A stretch of DNA of 31,470 bases from CAZFBR01 sp035353495 [NCBI: uncultured bacterium] (GTDB lineage: Bacteria > DAOPZR01). The notes under the pieces were generated by a model that saw only the letters and a list, made by a program, of their open reading frames with translations, searched no databases and was not told where the DNA came from. The position numbers and the translations under genes were made by a program. The stretch lies in contig CAZFBR010000007.1 in NCBI GenBank assembly GCA_964517215.1, positions 1 to 31,470 on the forward strand, written 5' to 3'. Below are positions 1 to 8,972 of this stretch, one piece after another. The stretch's first letter is position 1; every line of letters starts with the position of its first letter.

Positions 1-11
1 CAGTTTCAAGG

Positions 12-28
12 CGTGACAGTTTGTCACG
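12..28. repeat. Short perfect inverted repeat, operator-like
   Basis: Two 7-base arms, CGTGACA and TGTCACG, flank a 3-base centre (GTT). The element lies beyond the 3' end of the amidohydrolase gene, at the window edge. On the minus strand it is not followed by a T-run, so it does not look like an intrinsic terminator. A spaced palindrome of this size could be a binding site for a dimeric regulator of a gene outside the window, but no regulator can be named. Confidence 0.35.
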
Positions 29-31
29 ACC

Positions 32-121
32 TCACTTGTATGCGCTTGTTACCGCCTCCGCCAGCTGCGCCGGGATGATCCGGCATTGACCTGCCAGCAG
101 GTACCGGGCCTGACTCGGCAC
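32..121 (-). other. Possible very short ORF or coding remnant downstream of the amidohydrolase
   Basis: The first 152 bases hold no convincing gene. On the minus strand, a GTG at 119-121 opens a frame of 30 codons ending in TGA at 32-34. Its product is amphipathic in composition and ends in AQLAEAVTSAYK. A TAG lies in frame a few codons upstream of the GTG, and there is no Shine-Dalgarno sequence. It may be the 3' remnant of a decayed gene or chance. I do not recognise any family. Confidence 0.15.
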
Positions 122-135
122 ACTGCGCTGCTATT

Positions 136-155
136 TGACACCCCGAACCGTGTCA
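136..155 (-). other. Weak hairpin across the amidohydrolase stop codon
   Basis: On the minus strand TGACAC and GTGTCA (150-155 and 136-141) pair around an 8-base loop and include the TGA stop. The downstream bases are AAATAGC rather than a T-run, so this is at best a weak or factor-assisted end of transcript. No better terminator is visible after the last gene in the window. Confidence 0.25.
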
Positions 156-1721
156 GACAAGCACCACGCTCCCTGCGCATGATTGCACCCGGTTTTCATG
201 CCAGGCGAGCCGGCCGTTGACCCAGACCGCGCGCACGCCGGTTGGCGTCTGTTCCGGGCAAGCGTAGGTTGCGCGCGACGCGAACTTCTTCAAGTCGAGC
301 AGCACCAGGTCGGCCGCGCAGCCGACTGCCAGCCGGCCGCGGTCATGCAGGCCGAAGCGGTCCGCCGGCAGCGTTGTCATTTTCCACAGCGCCTCGCCCG
401 CCGACAGCCCGTCCGCACCGCGCGTCACCGCGCGGAAGTAGGCGGGCATCATCCCGAACGCACGCGGATGCATGCCGCGGCCGAACAGTCCGTCGCTGCC
501 GGGCACCCCCAGCGGGTCGCGGCACAGTTTCGCCGCACGCGTTTCGTCCATGGAAAACATCAGGATCCCCGCCTGACCCTGTTCGTCGGCGATGAGGCGG
601 CAGATGGCGCCTGCCGCATCGGTGCCGAGGGCGCGGGCGATGTCGTTGATCGTTTTGCCCGACAGCTGCGGCGTGCGCTGCAGGTTGGTCAGGCAGATGC
701 GGTCGGCGCCGATGATCTGCAGGAAATTCTCCCACTCCTCCGCCGGCGCCGCCAGTTCGTCGCGCAACTGCGCCACCACCGCCGGTTCACGCAGCCGCCG
801 GCAGAAGACCGCCGGCCCGCCCGCCAGCGCCCATGGCGGCAGCAGCGCGTTGGCCGTGGTACTCCCCGCTCCGTAGGGATTGCTGTCAAAACCGATCTCC
901 CGTCCGGACCGCCGCGCCGCGCGCACCAGCCGCGCCAGGGTTGCATACTTTGGCCAGTTGGCCCGGCCATACGCCTTGAGATGCGACAATTCCACCCTGA
1001 CCGGGAAATCGCGCGTCAACTGCAGCACCCGCTGCACACTCTCGACGGTGCGGTTGCCCTCGTCCCAGCCGTGCACGGCCAGCACCCGCCCGGGAAATTC
1101 CGCCAGCACCGCCAGCGCCTGCCGCAGTTCCTGTTCGTCGGCATAGCTGCAGGGCGGATAGATCATGCCGAGCGACAGACCCAGCGTCCCCGCCGCCAGT
1201 TCCGCGCGCAGCATTTTCGCCAGCGCCCGCATTTCCGTTTTCGTCAGCGGCCGCGGCGCATTGCCCGCCGCCGCCAGCCGCAGCGGGCCGTACGCCGACA
1301 GCGGCGCCAGATTGGTCGGCGTGACGCCCGCAACGGCGCGCGCATAACCGCGCACGACGCGCCAGCTGACCCGGCCGTCGCCGAACACCCCGGCATAGCT
1401 CCGCAGCCAGGCCCGCGCCTGTGCCGTCGTGCGGAACGAGAACGCACCCAGCCCGCAATTGCCGGTAATCTCCATGGTGATCCCCTGCGCGATCTTCGCC
1501 ACCGCCCGGCGGCCGCGCAAGGCATACAGTTCACTGTGCGCATGCGTATCGATGAAGCCTGGCGCGAGCACCAGCCCGCGCCCGTCAATCACGCGGCGTG
1601 CCGGCGGCGCCCCAGCCGCCGGGCCGACATAGCTGATGCGGTCACCCGTGATCCCCACCACCCCGCATCGCAGGCGGTTGCCGATCAAACATCGCGCGTG
1701 GTCAATCCGGAGATCATTCAT
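153..1721 (-). CDS. N-acyl-D-amino-acid deacylase (D-aminoacylase) family amidohydrolase
   Basis: A 522-residue zinc-dependent amidohydrolase of the D-aminoacylase family, which releases D-amino acids from N-acyl-D-amino acids; related members act as dihydroorotases or other deacylases, so the substrate is uncertain. Visible hallmarks are the metal-binding HxH in GFIDTHAHSE (H60, H62), the family cysteine in ITGNCG (C89), GLSLGMIYPP near 181-190, histidines in AVHGWDEG (H217) and ELSHLKA (H247), and a late SMDE...GSDG segment followed by HPRAFG. Length fits the family (about 480-530). There is no signal peptide, so it is cytoplasmic. It follows cheB after a 71-base gap on the same strand and may be the last gene of the chemosensory transcript. 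The ATG at 1721 is preceded by GGGTGACAGTGGAAG, giving an acceptable ribosome site. Family assignment is firm; substrate is not. Confidence 0.85.
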   Translation of the reverse strand: MNDLRIDHARCLIGNRLRCGVVGITGDRISYVGPAAGAPPARRVIDGRGLVLAPGFIDTHAHSELYALRGRRAVAKIAQGITMEITGNCGLGAFSFRTTAQARAWLRSYAGVFGDGRVSWRVVRGYARAVAGVTPTNLAPLSAYGPLRLAAAGNAPRPLTKTEMRALAKMLRAELAAGTLGLSLGMIYPPCSYADEQELRQALAVLAEFPGRVLAVHGWDEGNRTVESVQRVLQLTRDFPVRVELSHLKAYGRANWPKYATLARLVRAARRSGREIGFDSNPYGAGSTTANALLPPWALAGGPAVFCRRLREPAVVAQLRDELAAPAEEWENFLQIIGADRICLTNLQRTPQLSGKTINDIARALGTDAAGAICRLIADEQGQAGILMFSMDETRAAKLCRDPLGVPGSDGLFGRGMHPRAFGMMPAYFRAVTRGADGLSAGEALWKMTTLPADRFGLHDRGRLAVGCAADLVLLDLKKFASRATYACPEQTPTGVRAVWVNGRLAWHENRVQSCAGSVVLV

Positions 1722-1792
1722 CTTCCACTGTCACCCTGTCGTTCATGAGGTTTTCTTCAGCCGGTCATGGTCGGATATCTTACCACCGGCGG

Positions 1793-2854
1793 TTACTGCA
1801 GCAGGCTGGCGATCTTGGGGACAATCCCCGTGAGCGGGACAACATGATTGACCACACCCTCACGCGCGGCAATACCGGGCATGCCATATACCACGCAGCT
1901 CTCCTGATCCTGCCCGACCACCGGTGCACCCTGTGCCCGGAGTTCCTTCAAACCATCGACGCCGTCGCGTCCCATCCCGGTCATGATTACCCCGACCGCC
2001 CGCCTGCCGTACACCGGGGCCAGCGACTTGAACATGACCGTCGCCGACGGTCGATGGCCGTCGACTTTGTCCGTTTGTTTGAGCTGCACCCGCACCGTGG
2101 CCCCTATCCGCACCACCGTCAAATGCCGGTCGCCCGGCGCAATATATGCATACCCCGGCTGCAAAAGATCGCCGTCCGCCGCCTCTTTGACCGTTAACCG
2201 GGAGCCCCGATTCAGCCGTTCGGCAAAAGGACCGGTAAATTCCTTCGGCATGTGCTGCACCACCAGCACCGGCGGAAACTGCGCCGGGAAAGCCGGAAAT
2301 ATTTCCGCCAATGCCGCCGGCCCGCCGGTGGAAATGCCGATTGCCACCACCCGCTCCGCCAGCGTCCCCGACGCCAGCCGATCCATCCCCGCCGACACCG
2401 GCATGCCGGCTGGCGGCATCCGCGGGCGCGGCACAGCTCGCCGCCTGGTCCCCTGCTCGTGAATCACCTTGACCCGGGCGGTGATCTCCGCCGCCATCTC
2501 CTCGAGTCCATGCGGCCCCTTGACCACCGGTTTGGGCAGGTAATCCACCGCCCCCGCTTCGAGACACTTGAACGTCAACTGCGCCCCCGCCTGCGTCAGC
2601 CCGGAGAGCATGATTACCGGACGCGGGGTCTCCGCCATGATCTGCTTGAGCGCAGTATACCCGTCCATCACCGGCATATCCACGTCCATGGTGATTACAT
2701 CCGGATTCAGTTCGCGCGCCCGTGCCACCGCCAGCAGACCGTTCGCCGCGGTACCCACTACGGTGATGGCCGGATCACGGTTCAGGATATCACTGATAAT
2801 CTTGCGCAGCAGCGCGGAATCATCGACCACCAGCACCCTGATCTTCGCCATCAT
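1793..2854 (-). CDS. cheB: Chemotaxis response regulator, protein-glutamate methylesterase/glutamine deamidase CheB
   Basis: A 353-residue CheB, the usual length. It removes methyl groups from chemoreceptor glutamates when its receiver is phosphorylated by CheA, giving adaptation. The N-terminal receiver (about 4-125) has the acidic pair D11/D12, phosphoacceptor D57 in ITMDVDMP and the lysine in LPKP (K108). After a linker, the methylesterase domain (about 165-350) carries the catalytic Ser in GISTGG (S175), His in VVQHMP (H201) and Asp in GMGRDG (D297). The start overlaps the cheD stop as ATGA; a second in-frame ATG directly follows (start could be 2851). No residue is missing, so I expect full activity on the two receptors encoded upstream. 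Confidence 0.97.
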   Translation of the reverse strand: MMAKIRVLVVDDSALLRKIISDILNRDPAITVVGTAANGLLAVARARELNPDVITMDVDMPVMDGYTALKQIMAETPRPVIMLSGLTQAGAQLTFKCLEAGAVDYLPKPVVKGPHGLEEMAAEITARVKVIHEQGTRRRAVPRPRMPPAGMPVSAGMDRLASGTLAERVVAIGISTGGPAALAEIFPAFPAQFPPVLVVQHMPKEFTGPFAERLNRGSRLTVKEAADGDLLQPGYAYIAPGDRHLTVVRIGATVRVQLKQTDKVDGHRPSATVMFKSLAPVYGRRAVGVIMTGMGRDGVDGLKELRAQGAPVVGQDQESCVVYGMPGIAAREGVVNHVVPLTGIVPKIASLLQ

Positions 2855-3330
2855 AGGATCAGTTTCTCGACCCCCATTACTTCCACAAGCATCTGGCCGG
2901 TCGCCGGATCAAACTGCATCTTTCTGCCACCCGTACCGCCGCAATGTTCCGCCAGTACGGCGATGCCCTCATCCTGCAGCACGATGCGCACCTGCACGAT
3001 ATTGCGCGCACCCACATCAAGCAATGTCCCGCTCATCGGCTTAATTCTGAACATCGCCGCGCCACCCGCCAGTTTGGCGCGCAACCGGGCGCGGGACGCA
3101 CCCGCCTGCAGCAACGCCTGCACCAGCACCGGAACTGCCGTCGTCGCGAATTTTCCCGGCTGCAGCGGATCGGGGCGATCGGCCACCGGCAGCATTATAT
3201 GGGCCAGCGCCGCAATTTTCAATCCCGGATCGTGCAGCACCAGTCCGATGCAGGAACCGAGGATAGTCTGCAGGCGATCGGGCGCAGCTACCCGCTTCCA
3301 TTCGCCCATGCCGGTGCTAATGATCGCCAT
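2851..3330 (-). CDS. cheD: Chemoreceptor glutamine deamidase CheD
   Basis: A 159-residue CheD, which deamidates receptor glutamines and in several systems is also the partner of CheC. The catalytic Cys is in LGSCIG (C27) and the His in ALAHIMLP (H44), with T22 near the position of the third active-site residue; this is the classic CheD layout. Because a CheC-like phosphatase is encoded in the same run, a CheC-CheD feedback loop of the Bacillus/Thermotoga type is plausible. The gene lies 7 bases after cheR and overlaps cheB by 4 bases. The ATG at 3330 has only a weak GGTGG upstream, suggesting translational coupling to cheR. Confidence 0.95.
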   Translation of the reverse strand: MAIISTGMGEWKRVAAPDRLQTILGSCIGLVLHDPGLKIAALAHIMLPVADRPDPLQPGKFATTAVPVLVQALLQAGASRARLRAKLAGGAAMFRIKPMSGTLLDVGARNIVQVRIVLQDEGIAVLAEHCGGTGGRKMQFDPATGQMLVEVMGVEKLIL

Positions 3331-3337
3331 GATCAGC

Positions 3338-4195
3338 TTATTCCACCCGCTGATAGATTGACGGGCGCAGCGTGCGAAATTTCAGGTTCATCCCCATCAT
3401 ACCCTCAGCTGCCCCCAGCAACAGATAGCCGTTGGGCACCAGGGACTCATACAGGTTCTGCAGCACCAGTCGCTTGCTTTCATCATTGAAGTAGATCAGG
3501 ACGTTGCGGCAGAAGATCATGTCGAATCTGGTCAGCGGATAGCGGTCTTTCAGGTTATGGGTCTTGAATTGCACCATGGCCCGCACTGCCGGGTCAAGGT
3601 GGTACTCCTCACCGGCCGGCAGCGCATGATCGATCGGCAACCGGTCCTTGCCCGTCAGCTTCTTGACGGCGAAATACTTTCTCACCAGCGCCGCATCGGT
3701 CTTGTTCACCGCATATGGCCGGTATATCCCGGTCCGGGCCCGCTGCAATACCTGGCTGTTGATGTCGCTGGCGATAATGCTGCTCGTCCAGCCCGCCGGC
3801 AAATGCTCCTTGAGAAAAATGGCAATGGTATACGGTTCCTCACCCGTCGAACTGGCCGCGCTCCAGATTTTCAGCGTCCGCGTTTTCCCGTTGCGCTGCA
3901 CAAGTTCCGGCAGCATGTCCGAGGCGAAATACTCCCACTGGCGCGGTTCACGGAAAAAATAGGTTTCGTTGGTGGTGATGGCATCAATGCACGCGGTCAA
4001 TTCATCGCCATGGCGCAGCACGTATTCGTAGTAGGCCTGATAGCTGGGCAGGGTGAGTTCGCGCAGCCGCGCGCGCAGCCGGTTGGCGACCAGCGACATC
4101 TTTGCCTCCTTGAGGTAGATGCCGGTGCGCTCGTACATCAGCTTCTGGAACAGGACAAACTCCGCCGGGGTCAGTACCTGCTGGTCCAGCATCAT
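3338..4195 (-). CDS. cheR: Chemotaxis protein methyltransferase CheR
   Basis: A 285-residue CheR, which methylates receptor glutamates with S-adenosylmethionine. The N-terminal helical domain (about 10-85) is followed by the methyltransferase fold with the SAM-binding loop WSAASSTGEEPYT and the late motif MIFCRNVLIYFN. TNETYFFREP, typical of CheR, is also present. No TPR extension is seen. Neither receptor in the window ends in a CheR-tethering pentapeptide of the xWxxF type, so methylation would be tether-independent. The start is one of two adjacent ATG codons (4195 or 4192) behind TGAGGCGGGG, which also contains the stop of the receptor gene upstream. Confidence 0.96.
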   Translation of the reverse strand: MMLDQQVLTPAEFVLFQKLMYERTGIYLKEAKMSLVANRLRARLRELTLPSYQAYYEYVLRHGDELTACIDAITTNETYFFREPRQWEYFASDMLPELVQRNGKTRTLKIWSAASSTGEEPYTIAIFLKEHLPAGWTSSIIASDINSQVLQRARTGIYRPYAVNKTDAALVRKYFAVKKLTGKDRLPIDHALPAGEEYHLDPAVRAMVQFKTHNLKDRYPLTRFDMIFCRNVLIYFNDESKRLVLQNLYESLVPNGYLLLGAAEGMMGMNLKFRTLRPSIYQRVE

Positions 4196-4202
4196 CCCCG
4201 CC

Positions 4203-6389
4203 TCAGCGCCGCAGCTGCGCCTTGCATTCGATCAGCATCCGCACCACCTCTTTCGACACCCGGTCGAAAGAACCATGCAGCAGCTCCTGTTTCGCCGCAT
4301 CCAGCCGCCCCGCCTTGATCTGGTCGATGATCGTCCCGACCGTGGCGTGGAACTCGCGATGCCGTTCAATCAGCCGGGCATACAGTTCGCTGCCGCCAAG
4401 CTGTTTTTTGCCGTCGCCATGCAGCCATTTGCCGAGCTCACAGGCATGATCGACAGACGCCGTATTCCGGTCGGGCAGTTCATCACCGTTGGCGGCATTG
4501 AACAGGCGCGATTTCCAGCGCAGATGCGCGGCCACCCCCTTATCGATGATGGTGGTCTTGCCGACGGTAAACATCGCCGCCATCGACAGCATGAGGTCAG
4601 CCTCGCCGGCCAGTTTGCGCGTGGCGGCAGCAATGGCGCCGGCGGCACCGGCATTTTGCTCCGTCACCGACGCGCTGCCCTGGATCGCCTTGGCCACTTC
4701 ATCGGCGGTATTTGCCTGTTCCTCGGCCGCCTGAGAGATCTGCGCCACTGCCCCGGCCGTCTTGCCGACTTCAGCAATGATGTCGGTCAGCACTTTCCCC
4801 GCCTGTTCGGTCAGCTGTGCCCCTTGATGCGCCGTCGCCGTACTCGCGCCGATGAGTTTCTCCGTCTCCCGTGCCGCCTGCGCCGAGCGCTCCGCCAGCT
4901 TGCGCACCTCGTCCGCCACGACCGCAAAACCAAGCCCATGCTCGCCGGCCCGCGCCGCTTCGATTGCCGCGTTCAGTGCCAGCAGGTTGGTCTGGTCCGC
5001 AATTTCGCTGATCGTGCCGATAATCTCGCTGATCTGGTCAGAGGAACGCTCGATCTGACGGGTTGCTTCAATCGATGCCCCCACCGCACGTTCGCCCTCG
5101 CCGGCAATCCGGGTGGCGGTCTCGGCCACGCTCTGCACCTGGCCGGCATGACTCGCCACTTCGCTGATTGACGCATTCATTTCCTCAACCGAGGCCGAGA
5201 GTTCCTCCATGGTCGAGGCCTGATTCTGTGCGCCCTGCGCCACCTCCTGTGAGCCCTTCAGCACTTCGCCGGTGCCGGTTTGAATCAGCTGGGCACCCGC
5301 CTTGAACTGGCCCAACAGCGTCTCGAGATGATCGATGAACTGGTTGAGACCCGCCGCCAGTATCCCGATTTCATCCCGGGTCTGCACCGGTACGCGCACC
5401 GTCAGATCACCCGCCCGCGCCTTTTCCAGTTCACGCACCGCCGCAGTCAGCGGACGCGTGATGCTGCGCGTCAGCCAGATATTTACTGCCACCGCCAGGC
5501 CACCGACCAGCAGCACCGCCACCAGGATGCCCAGCACGATGCCCTGGTAGGTACTCTCGATCTCCGAACGGTCCTTGCCCAGAAAGAACATGCCGACCGT
5601 CCGGCCGCCCAAGTCCTGCAGCGGCCAGTATACCGTCAAATAATTGCGGCCGAGGATCATATTCCGCCCGTGGAACACCTGCCCCTGCTGCAGCACTGTG
5701 GTGTTCACTGTCGCATTGTCCATCCGGGTGCCGATTGCCCGACGACCGTCGCTGACGATGGTCGTGCTGAGCCGCGTCTCCGCCTCGAATACCGTGCATT
5801 CCAGATGATAGAGCCGTTTCACTTCGGCAGCGAACGAGTGGTCGGTAAACAGGTCCGCCCCGAGAGTGACCGAACCCACCACCGTGCCACCGCTGCGAAC
5901 CGGAACACCCGCGCGCAGGGCGAGTTTTGCCACCGTCCCCGCCTCGATGCCGGCCGCCGGGGTTCCGGCAAGCGCCCGACTCACATTCAATTGGGTCCTG
6001 ACATCGTCACCCGCACGCTCGCTATGCCCGCGGCCAAGCACGATGCCGTTGCGATTGGCAATGGTCAGAATCGAGGTCCCCGCCTGCTGCATCAGCGCCG
6101 GCGCCAATGCCCGTACCCGGGCTGCATCACCCGCCGCGACCGCCGCCACCATCTCCGGGTGATTGGCAATAAGCTCGCCGGCGGCGAGCAATTGCGCCTG
6201 CCGTGCCGCCAGTTGCTGCTGCACGATCACCGTATGTCGCGCCAGCTCCGCCTGCGCCATCCGGTCAAAGGCGGCCGACACCATCCACCAGACCAGCAGG
6301 ACAACGGTGATGCACAGCACCGCCAGCAGCGCTGCATTCTGACCGATCAACCGCCGCCCCAGCGACGTGCCCATTCCTGTTCGTGCCAC
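4203..6389 (-). CDS. Methyl-accepting chemotaxis protein, Cache_3-Cache_2-type sensor with C-terminal CZB zinc-binding domain
   Basis: A 728-residue chemoreceptor. TM1 (about 19-40) and TM2 (about 283-306) bracket a periplasmic region of some 240 residues; its second half ([12 protein letters not shown], then [19 protein letters not shown] and GMFFLGKD) resembles the Cache_3-Cache_2 fusion family. HAMP follows (about 305-358), then the signalling hairpin with its tip at [18 protein letters not shown] (468-485). After the coiled coil is a chemoreceptor zinc-binding (CZB) domain (about 612-725): H622-x2-W625, C650-x-LG-x-W655 and H677-x3-H681 match the zinc ligands. In known cases CZB domains sense cytoplasmic zinc or oxidants. 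The GTG start at 6389 is supported by GGAGG seven bases upstream; an ATG lies five codons later. The external ligand cannot be told from sequence. Confidence 0.93.
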   Translation of the reverse strand: MARTGMGTSLGRRLIGQNAALLAVLCITVVLLVWWMVSAAFDRMAQAELARHTVIVQQQLAARQAQLLAAGELIANHPEMVAAVAAGDAARVRALAPALMQQAGTSILTIANRNGIVLGRGHSERAGDDVRTQLNVSRALAGTPAAGIEAGTVAKLALRAGVPVRSGGTVVGSVTLGADLFTDHSFAAEVKRLYHLECTVFEAETRLSTTIVSDGRRAIGTRMDNATVNTTVLQQGQVFHGRNMILGRNYLTVYWPLQDLGGRTVGMFFLGKDRSEIESTYQGIVLGILVAVLLVGGLAVAVNIWLTRSITRPLTAAVRELEKARAGDLTVRVPVQTRDEIGILAAGLNQFIDHLETLLGQFKAGAQLIQTGTGEVLKGSQEVAQGAQNQASTMEELSASVEEMNASISEVASHAGQVQSVAETATRIAGEGERAVGASIEATRQIERSSDQISEIIGTISEIADQTNLLALNAAIEAARAGEHGLGFAVVADEVRKLAERSAQAARETEKLIGASTATAHQGAQLTEQAGKVLTDIIAEVGKTAGAVAQISQAAEEQANTADEVAKAIQGSASVTEQNAGAAGAIAAATRKLAGEADLMLSMAAMFTVGKTTIIDKGVAAHLRWKSRLFNAANGDELPDRNTASVDHACELGKWLHGDGKKQLGGSELYARLIERHREFHATVGTIIDQIKAGRLDAAKQELLHGSFDRVSKEVVRMLIECKAQLRR

Positions 6390-6408
6390 TTGTCACCCTC
6401 CGTAGTCG

Positions 6409-6433
6409 CCGCATGCCGTTCTGCCGCATGCGG
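6409..6433. repeat. Perfect 8-base inverted repeat between cheW and the CZB receptor gene
   Basis: CCGCATGC at 6409-6416 and GCATGCGG at 6426-6433 pair perfectly around a 9-base loop. It takes up a large part of the 66-base gap between cheW (ends 6456) and the receptor gene (starts 6389). No T-run follows on the minus strand, so it is probably not a strong terminator. It could shape mRNA stability or modulate the relative levels of CheW and the receptor. The receptor's GGAGG ribosome site lies just outside the stem. Confidence 0.5.
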
Positions 6434-6455
6434 ACACGCCAGTCCGCTGCACGGC

Positions 6456-6944
6456 TTATGCCGGCAATGCCGCCTGTTCGCCCGCGTTCAGGATGCGGTC
6501 CAGGTCGAGCAGAATCAACAACCGGCCCTGCACCTTGCCCACCCCCTGCAGGTATTCATGCCCGATCCCCGCCACCACTGACGGCGGCGGCTCAATCTGT
6601 TCCTCCGCCAGCCGCATCACCTCCGATACCGCATCGACGACGATGCCCATGGTTTTGCTGCCGACATTGATAACCACTATCCGCGTCTGGGCGGTATGCT
6701 CGGTATTGCCCAGTTCAAAACGCTTGCGCAGATCGAGGACCGGGATGACATTACCGCGCAGGTTAATGACCCCCTCAATGAACGCCGGCATCTGCGGTAC
6801 CCGCGTCACATCCTGAAAGCGGATGATCTCCTGCACCCGCATGATGTCGACCCCGTACTCCTCGCTTCCCAGCGTAAAGGTCACCAGCTGCCGCAGGCGC
6901 GTCCCTTCCGCCCGGTGATCACGCATCGCTTTTATCTCCGCCAT
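6456..6944 (-). CDS. cheW: Chemotaxis coupling protein CheW
   Basis: A 162-residue single-domain CheW, which joins chemoreceptors to the P5 domain of CheA in the signalling array. Typical segments are FTLGSEEYGVDIMRVQEII near the N-terminus, FIEGVINLRGNVIPVLDLR in the middle and GIVVDAVSEVMRL later. It is flanked by the two receptor genes, suggesting both couple to the same CheA. Start ATG at 6944 has GGGAGG six bases upstream. A 55-base gap separates it from the preceding receptor gene. Confidence 0.97.
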   Translation of the reverse strand: MAEIKAMRDHRAEGTRLRQLVTFTLGSEEYGVDIMRVQEIIRFQDVTRVPQMPAFIEGVINLRGNVIPVLDLRKRFELGNTEHTAQTRIVVINVGSKTMGIVVDAVSEVMRLAEEQIEPPPSVVAGIGHEYLQGVGKVQGRLLILLDLDRILNAGEQAALPA

Positions 6945-6999
6945 GTCCGCCTCCCTGGATCATTCTGCTTCCGCTTGCTCCGTCCGGTCCTGCCGGCGG

Positions 7000-8538
7000 T
7001 CAAACCTTGAAGTGCTCGATCAAACGGCGCATCGTCTCCGCCTGCGCGGCCAGCTCCTCGGAGGCACTGGCCATCTGCTCCGCCGTCCCGGCATTTTCCT
7101 CGGTGATTGACGACACGTTCTGCACCGCCTTGGCCACCTCATCCGCCGTGGCGGTCTGTTCTTCGGTCGCCGACGAGATTTGCGCAATCGACCCGGCCGT
7201 CTGCTCGACACTGCTGACGATGCGCCCCAGCCCGCTGCCGGCTGCCTCTGCCAGCTTGGTCCCCTCCTGCACCTTGGCAGTGCTGTCCTTGATCAGCCCC
7301 GTGATCTCGCGCGCCGCCTGCGACGAGCGCTCCGCCAGCTTGCGCACCTCATCCGCCACGACGGCAAAGCCCATGCCGTGCTCGCCCGCCCGCGCCGCCT
7401 CGATCGCCGCATTCAGCGCCAGCAGATTGGTCTGGTCGGCAATCTCGCCGATGGTACTGATGATCTCGGCAATCTGTTCCGAACTGCGGGCGATCTGCTT
7501 GGTTGCCTCGACCGATTCGTTCACCGATTTGCCACCGTCGTCGGCCTGCCGCGAGGTCTCCTCCGCCAGACTGTTCGCCTGCTGTGCACTTTTTGCCACA
7601 TCAGCGATCGATGCGGTCAATTCCTCGACCGACGCGCTGATTTCCTCGACAGTTGACGCCTGGTTCTGCGCGCCCTGCGAGACGCTCTGCGCATTCGCGG
7701 ACAGTTCCTCCGAGGCCGCCGCGATCTGTTCCGTCGCCGCACGCACTTTCTCAATCACACCGCGGGTGTCCGCCACCATGTTGTTCAGCGATGCCGCCAG
7801 TTCGCCAAACTCATCCGTACTCGTCACCTTGACCGCTTCGGTCAGATCGCCTTTGGCGACATTCGCCGCCGCGCGCTGCACTTCCATCAGCACCGTCATA
7901 ATGCTGCGCATGATCCAGATACCGATGGCCAAGGCAGCAACAAACCCGGTCAGCGACAGCACCACCATGATGCTACCCTGGCGGGCAGTGGCAGTGCTGT
8001 TCTCTTCCGCCAGCGCCTTGGCATCCGTTGCCACCATATCCGCGACCTTGGCGATGGCATCGTTATAGGCGTCCGCCGACACTTTGGCCGAACCGTCGAT
8101 GAGCGTCCAAGCCTCTTCATCACGGTTTTGCTGCGCCAGTTCCAGAATCTTCTCCTGGCCGGCAACGAACTCCTGTCGGGCGGCAAGCAGCGCCTCCCAG
8201 TCAGCCTTGTTGTCCGCATGGAAGCCGTTATCCCTGAACAGCGGCTCAAGCGCCTCCACATGCGTCCTGATTTCATTCCGCAATTCCGTCACCCGGATAG
8301 CATTTTTCCTGATCGGTTCTTCCTCGTTGTTGCGCACCGCATCCCGCAAATTGACCCGGATGCGGTTGAAAGCCTGGGCGATCCTCCCCATGTGCTCAAC
8401 GGGCAGCGTCCCATTCGTGAACATGCTGGCCCCGTTCTGACCAGCCTCGCGCAAACCCAGGTAGCCATAGCCCCCGACCATCATCGCCAGCAGCGCCACC
8501 AGAATAAACCCGCCCAGCAATTTCGTCCGCACCTTCAT
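7000..8538 (-). CDS. Methyl-accepting chemotaxis protein with four-helix-bundle (4HB_MCP-type) sensor
   Basis: A 512-residue chemoreceptor: TM1 at about 7-28, a periplasmic all-helical region (about 30-186) with conserved-looking [17 protein letters not shown] typical of 4HB_MCP sensors, TM2 at about 188-210, HAMP to about 262, and a signalling hairpin with tip [18 protein letters not shown] (371-388). It ends in IEHFKV without a CheR/CheB tethering pentapeptide. The distance from tip to the end of the C-terminal helix (about 125 residues) is like that of the neighbouring CZB receptor, so both probably belong to the same heptad class. I chose ATG 8538 rather than an upstream TTG because AAGGAGG sits eight bases before it. 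Confidence 0.95.
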   Translation of the reverse strand: MKVRTKLLGGFILVALLAMMVGGYGYLGLREAGQNGASMFTNGTLPVEHMGRIAQAFNRIRVNLRDAVRNNEEEPIRKNAIRVTELRNEIRTHVEALEPLFRDNGFHADNKADWEALLAARQEFVAGQEKILELAQQNRDEEAWTLIDGSAKVSADAYNDAIAKVADMVATDAKALAEENSTATARQGSIMVVLSLTGFVAALAIGIWIMRSIMTVLMEVQRAAANVAKGDLTEAVKVTSTDEFGELAASLNNMVADTRGVIEKVRAATEQIAAASEELSANAQSVSQGAQNQASTVEEISASVEELTASIADVAKSAQQANSLAEETSRQADDGGKSVNESVEATKQIARSSEQIAEIISTIGEIADQTNLLALNAAIEAARAGEHGMGFAVVADEVRKLAERSSQAAREITGLIKDSTAKVQEGTKLAEAAGSGLGRIVSSVEQTAGSIAQISSATEEQTATADEVAKAVQNVSSITEENAGTAEQMASASEELAAQAETMRRLIEHFKV

Positions 8539-8591
8539 CTGCGTTTCCTCCTTGACCAACCGGTCATTATCGTTGTTGTGCGCATTCCCGT

Positions 8592-8972
8592 TTATGCCAT
8601 TACCGCAAGTCGGTGGAGCGTGGCAGCCACCTCGCCGCTGTTGAATGGCTTGGTGATATAGGCATTGGCTCCGAGCGCCAGCGCCTGGTCGGTGATCTCC
8701 TGCTGCTCAAGCGCTGAGATGATCGCCACCCGGACCGCCGGATTCGCCCGCTTGATTTCGGCCAGCAAGGTGATCCCCGCAGGCACCTGGCTGTCGTCGA
8801 GGGTCAAATCAAGACAGACAATATCCGGCTGCTGCTCACGAAACAGTGGCATAACCAGTTCCGGCTTGCCCGCCTCCGCGACAATCGTGCAATCCGCCAG
8901 CTGCCGGATGATATCCCGCAGCATCATGCGCATGATCAGCGCGTCATCCACCAACATGATTTTCGTGGTCAT
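8592..8972 (-). CDS. CheY-like single-domain response regulator with an unusual phosphorylation loop
   Basis: A 126-residue receiver with no output domain. D9/D10 form the acidic pocket, D55 in VCLDLTLDD is the phosphoacceptor, and K108 in YITKPF is the conserved lysine. The loop after D55 departs from the usual DxxMPxxDG: it reads [11 protein letters not shown], with two extra acidic residues and no Met-Pro. The start overlaps the stop of the CheC-like gene as ATGA, so it is coupled to a likely phosphatase of its own phosphate. It may be the motor-binding CheY, or an output for another target; the loop change means I do not assign the symbol cheY. Confidence 0.9.
   Translation of the reverse strand: MTTKIMLVDDALIMRMMLRDIIRQLADCTIVAEAGKPELVMPLFREQQPDIVCLDLTLDDSQVPAGITLLAEIKRANPAVRVAIISALEQQEITDQALALGANAYITKPFNSGEVAATLHRLAVMA

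Noticed and set aside
1728-1744. The shared 8-mer GGGTGACA just before the starts of the amidohydrolase, CZB receptor (6389) and GT9 (18574) genes
   Set aside because: Considered as a regulatory motif, but GGTGA is complementary to the 16S rRNA end and is explained as an extended ribosome-binding site.
183-1748. A 521-codon open frame on the plus strand opposite the amidohydrolase, and similar long plus-strand frames across the window
   Set aside because: Products are rich in Arg, Gln, His and Pro with no family motifs and lie opposite well-recognised genes; high GC keeps antisense frames open.
1722-1792. Promoter or terminator between cheB and the amidohydrolase gene
   Set aside because: TAAGAT can be picked as a -10 box but has no matching -35, and the CCGGT/ACCGG pairing is short with no T-run.
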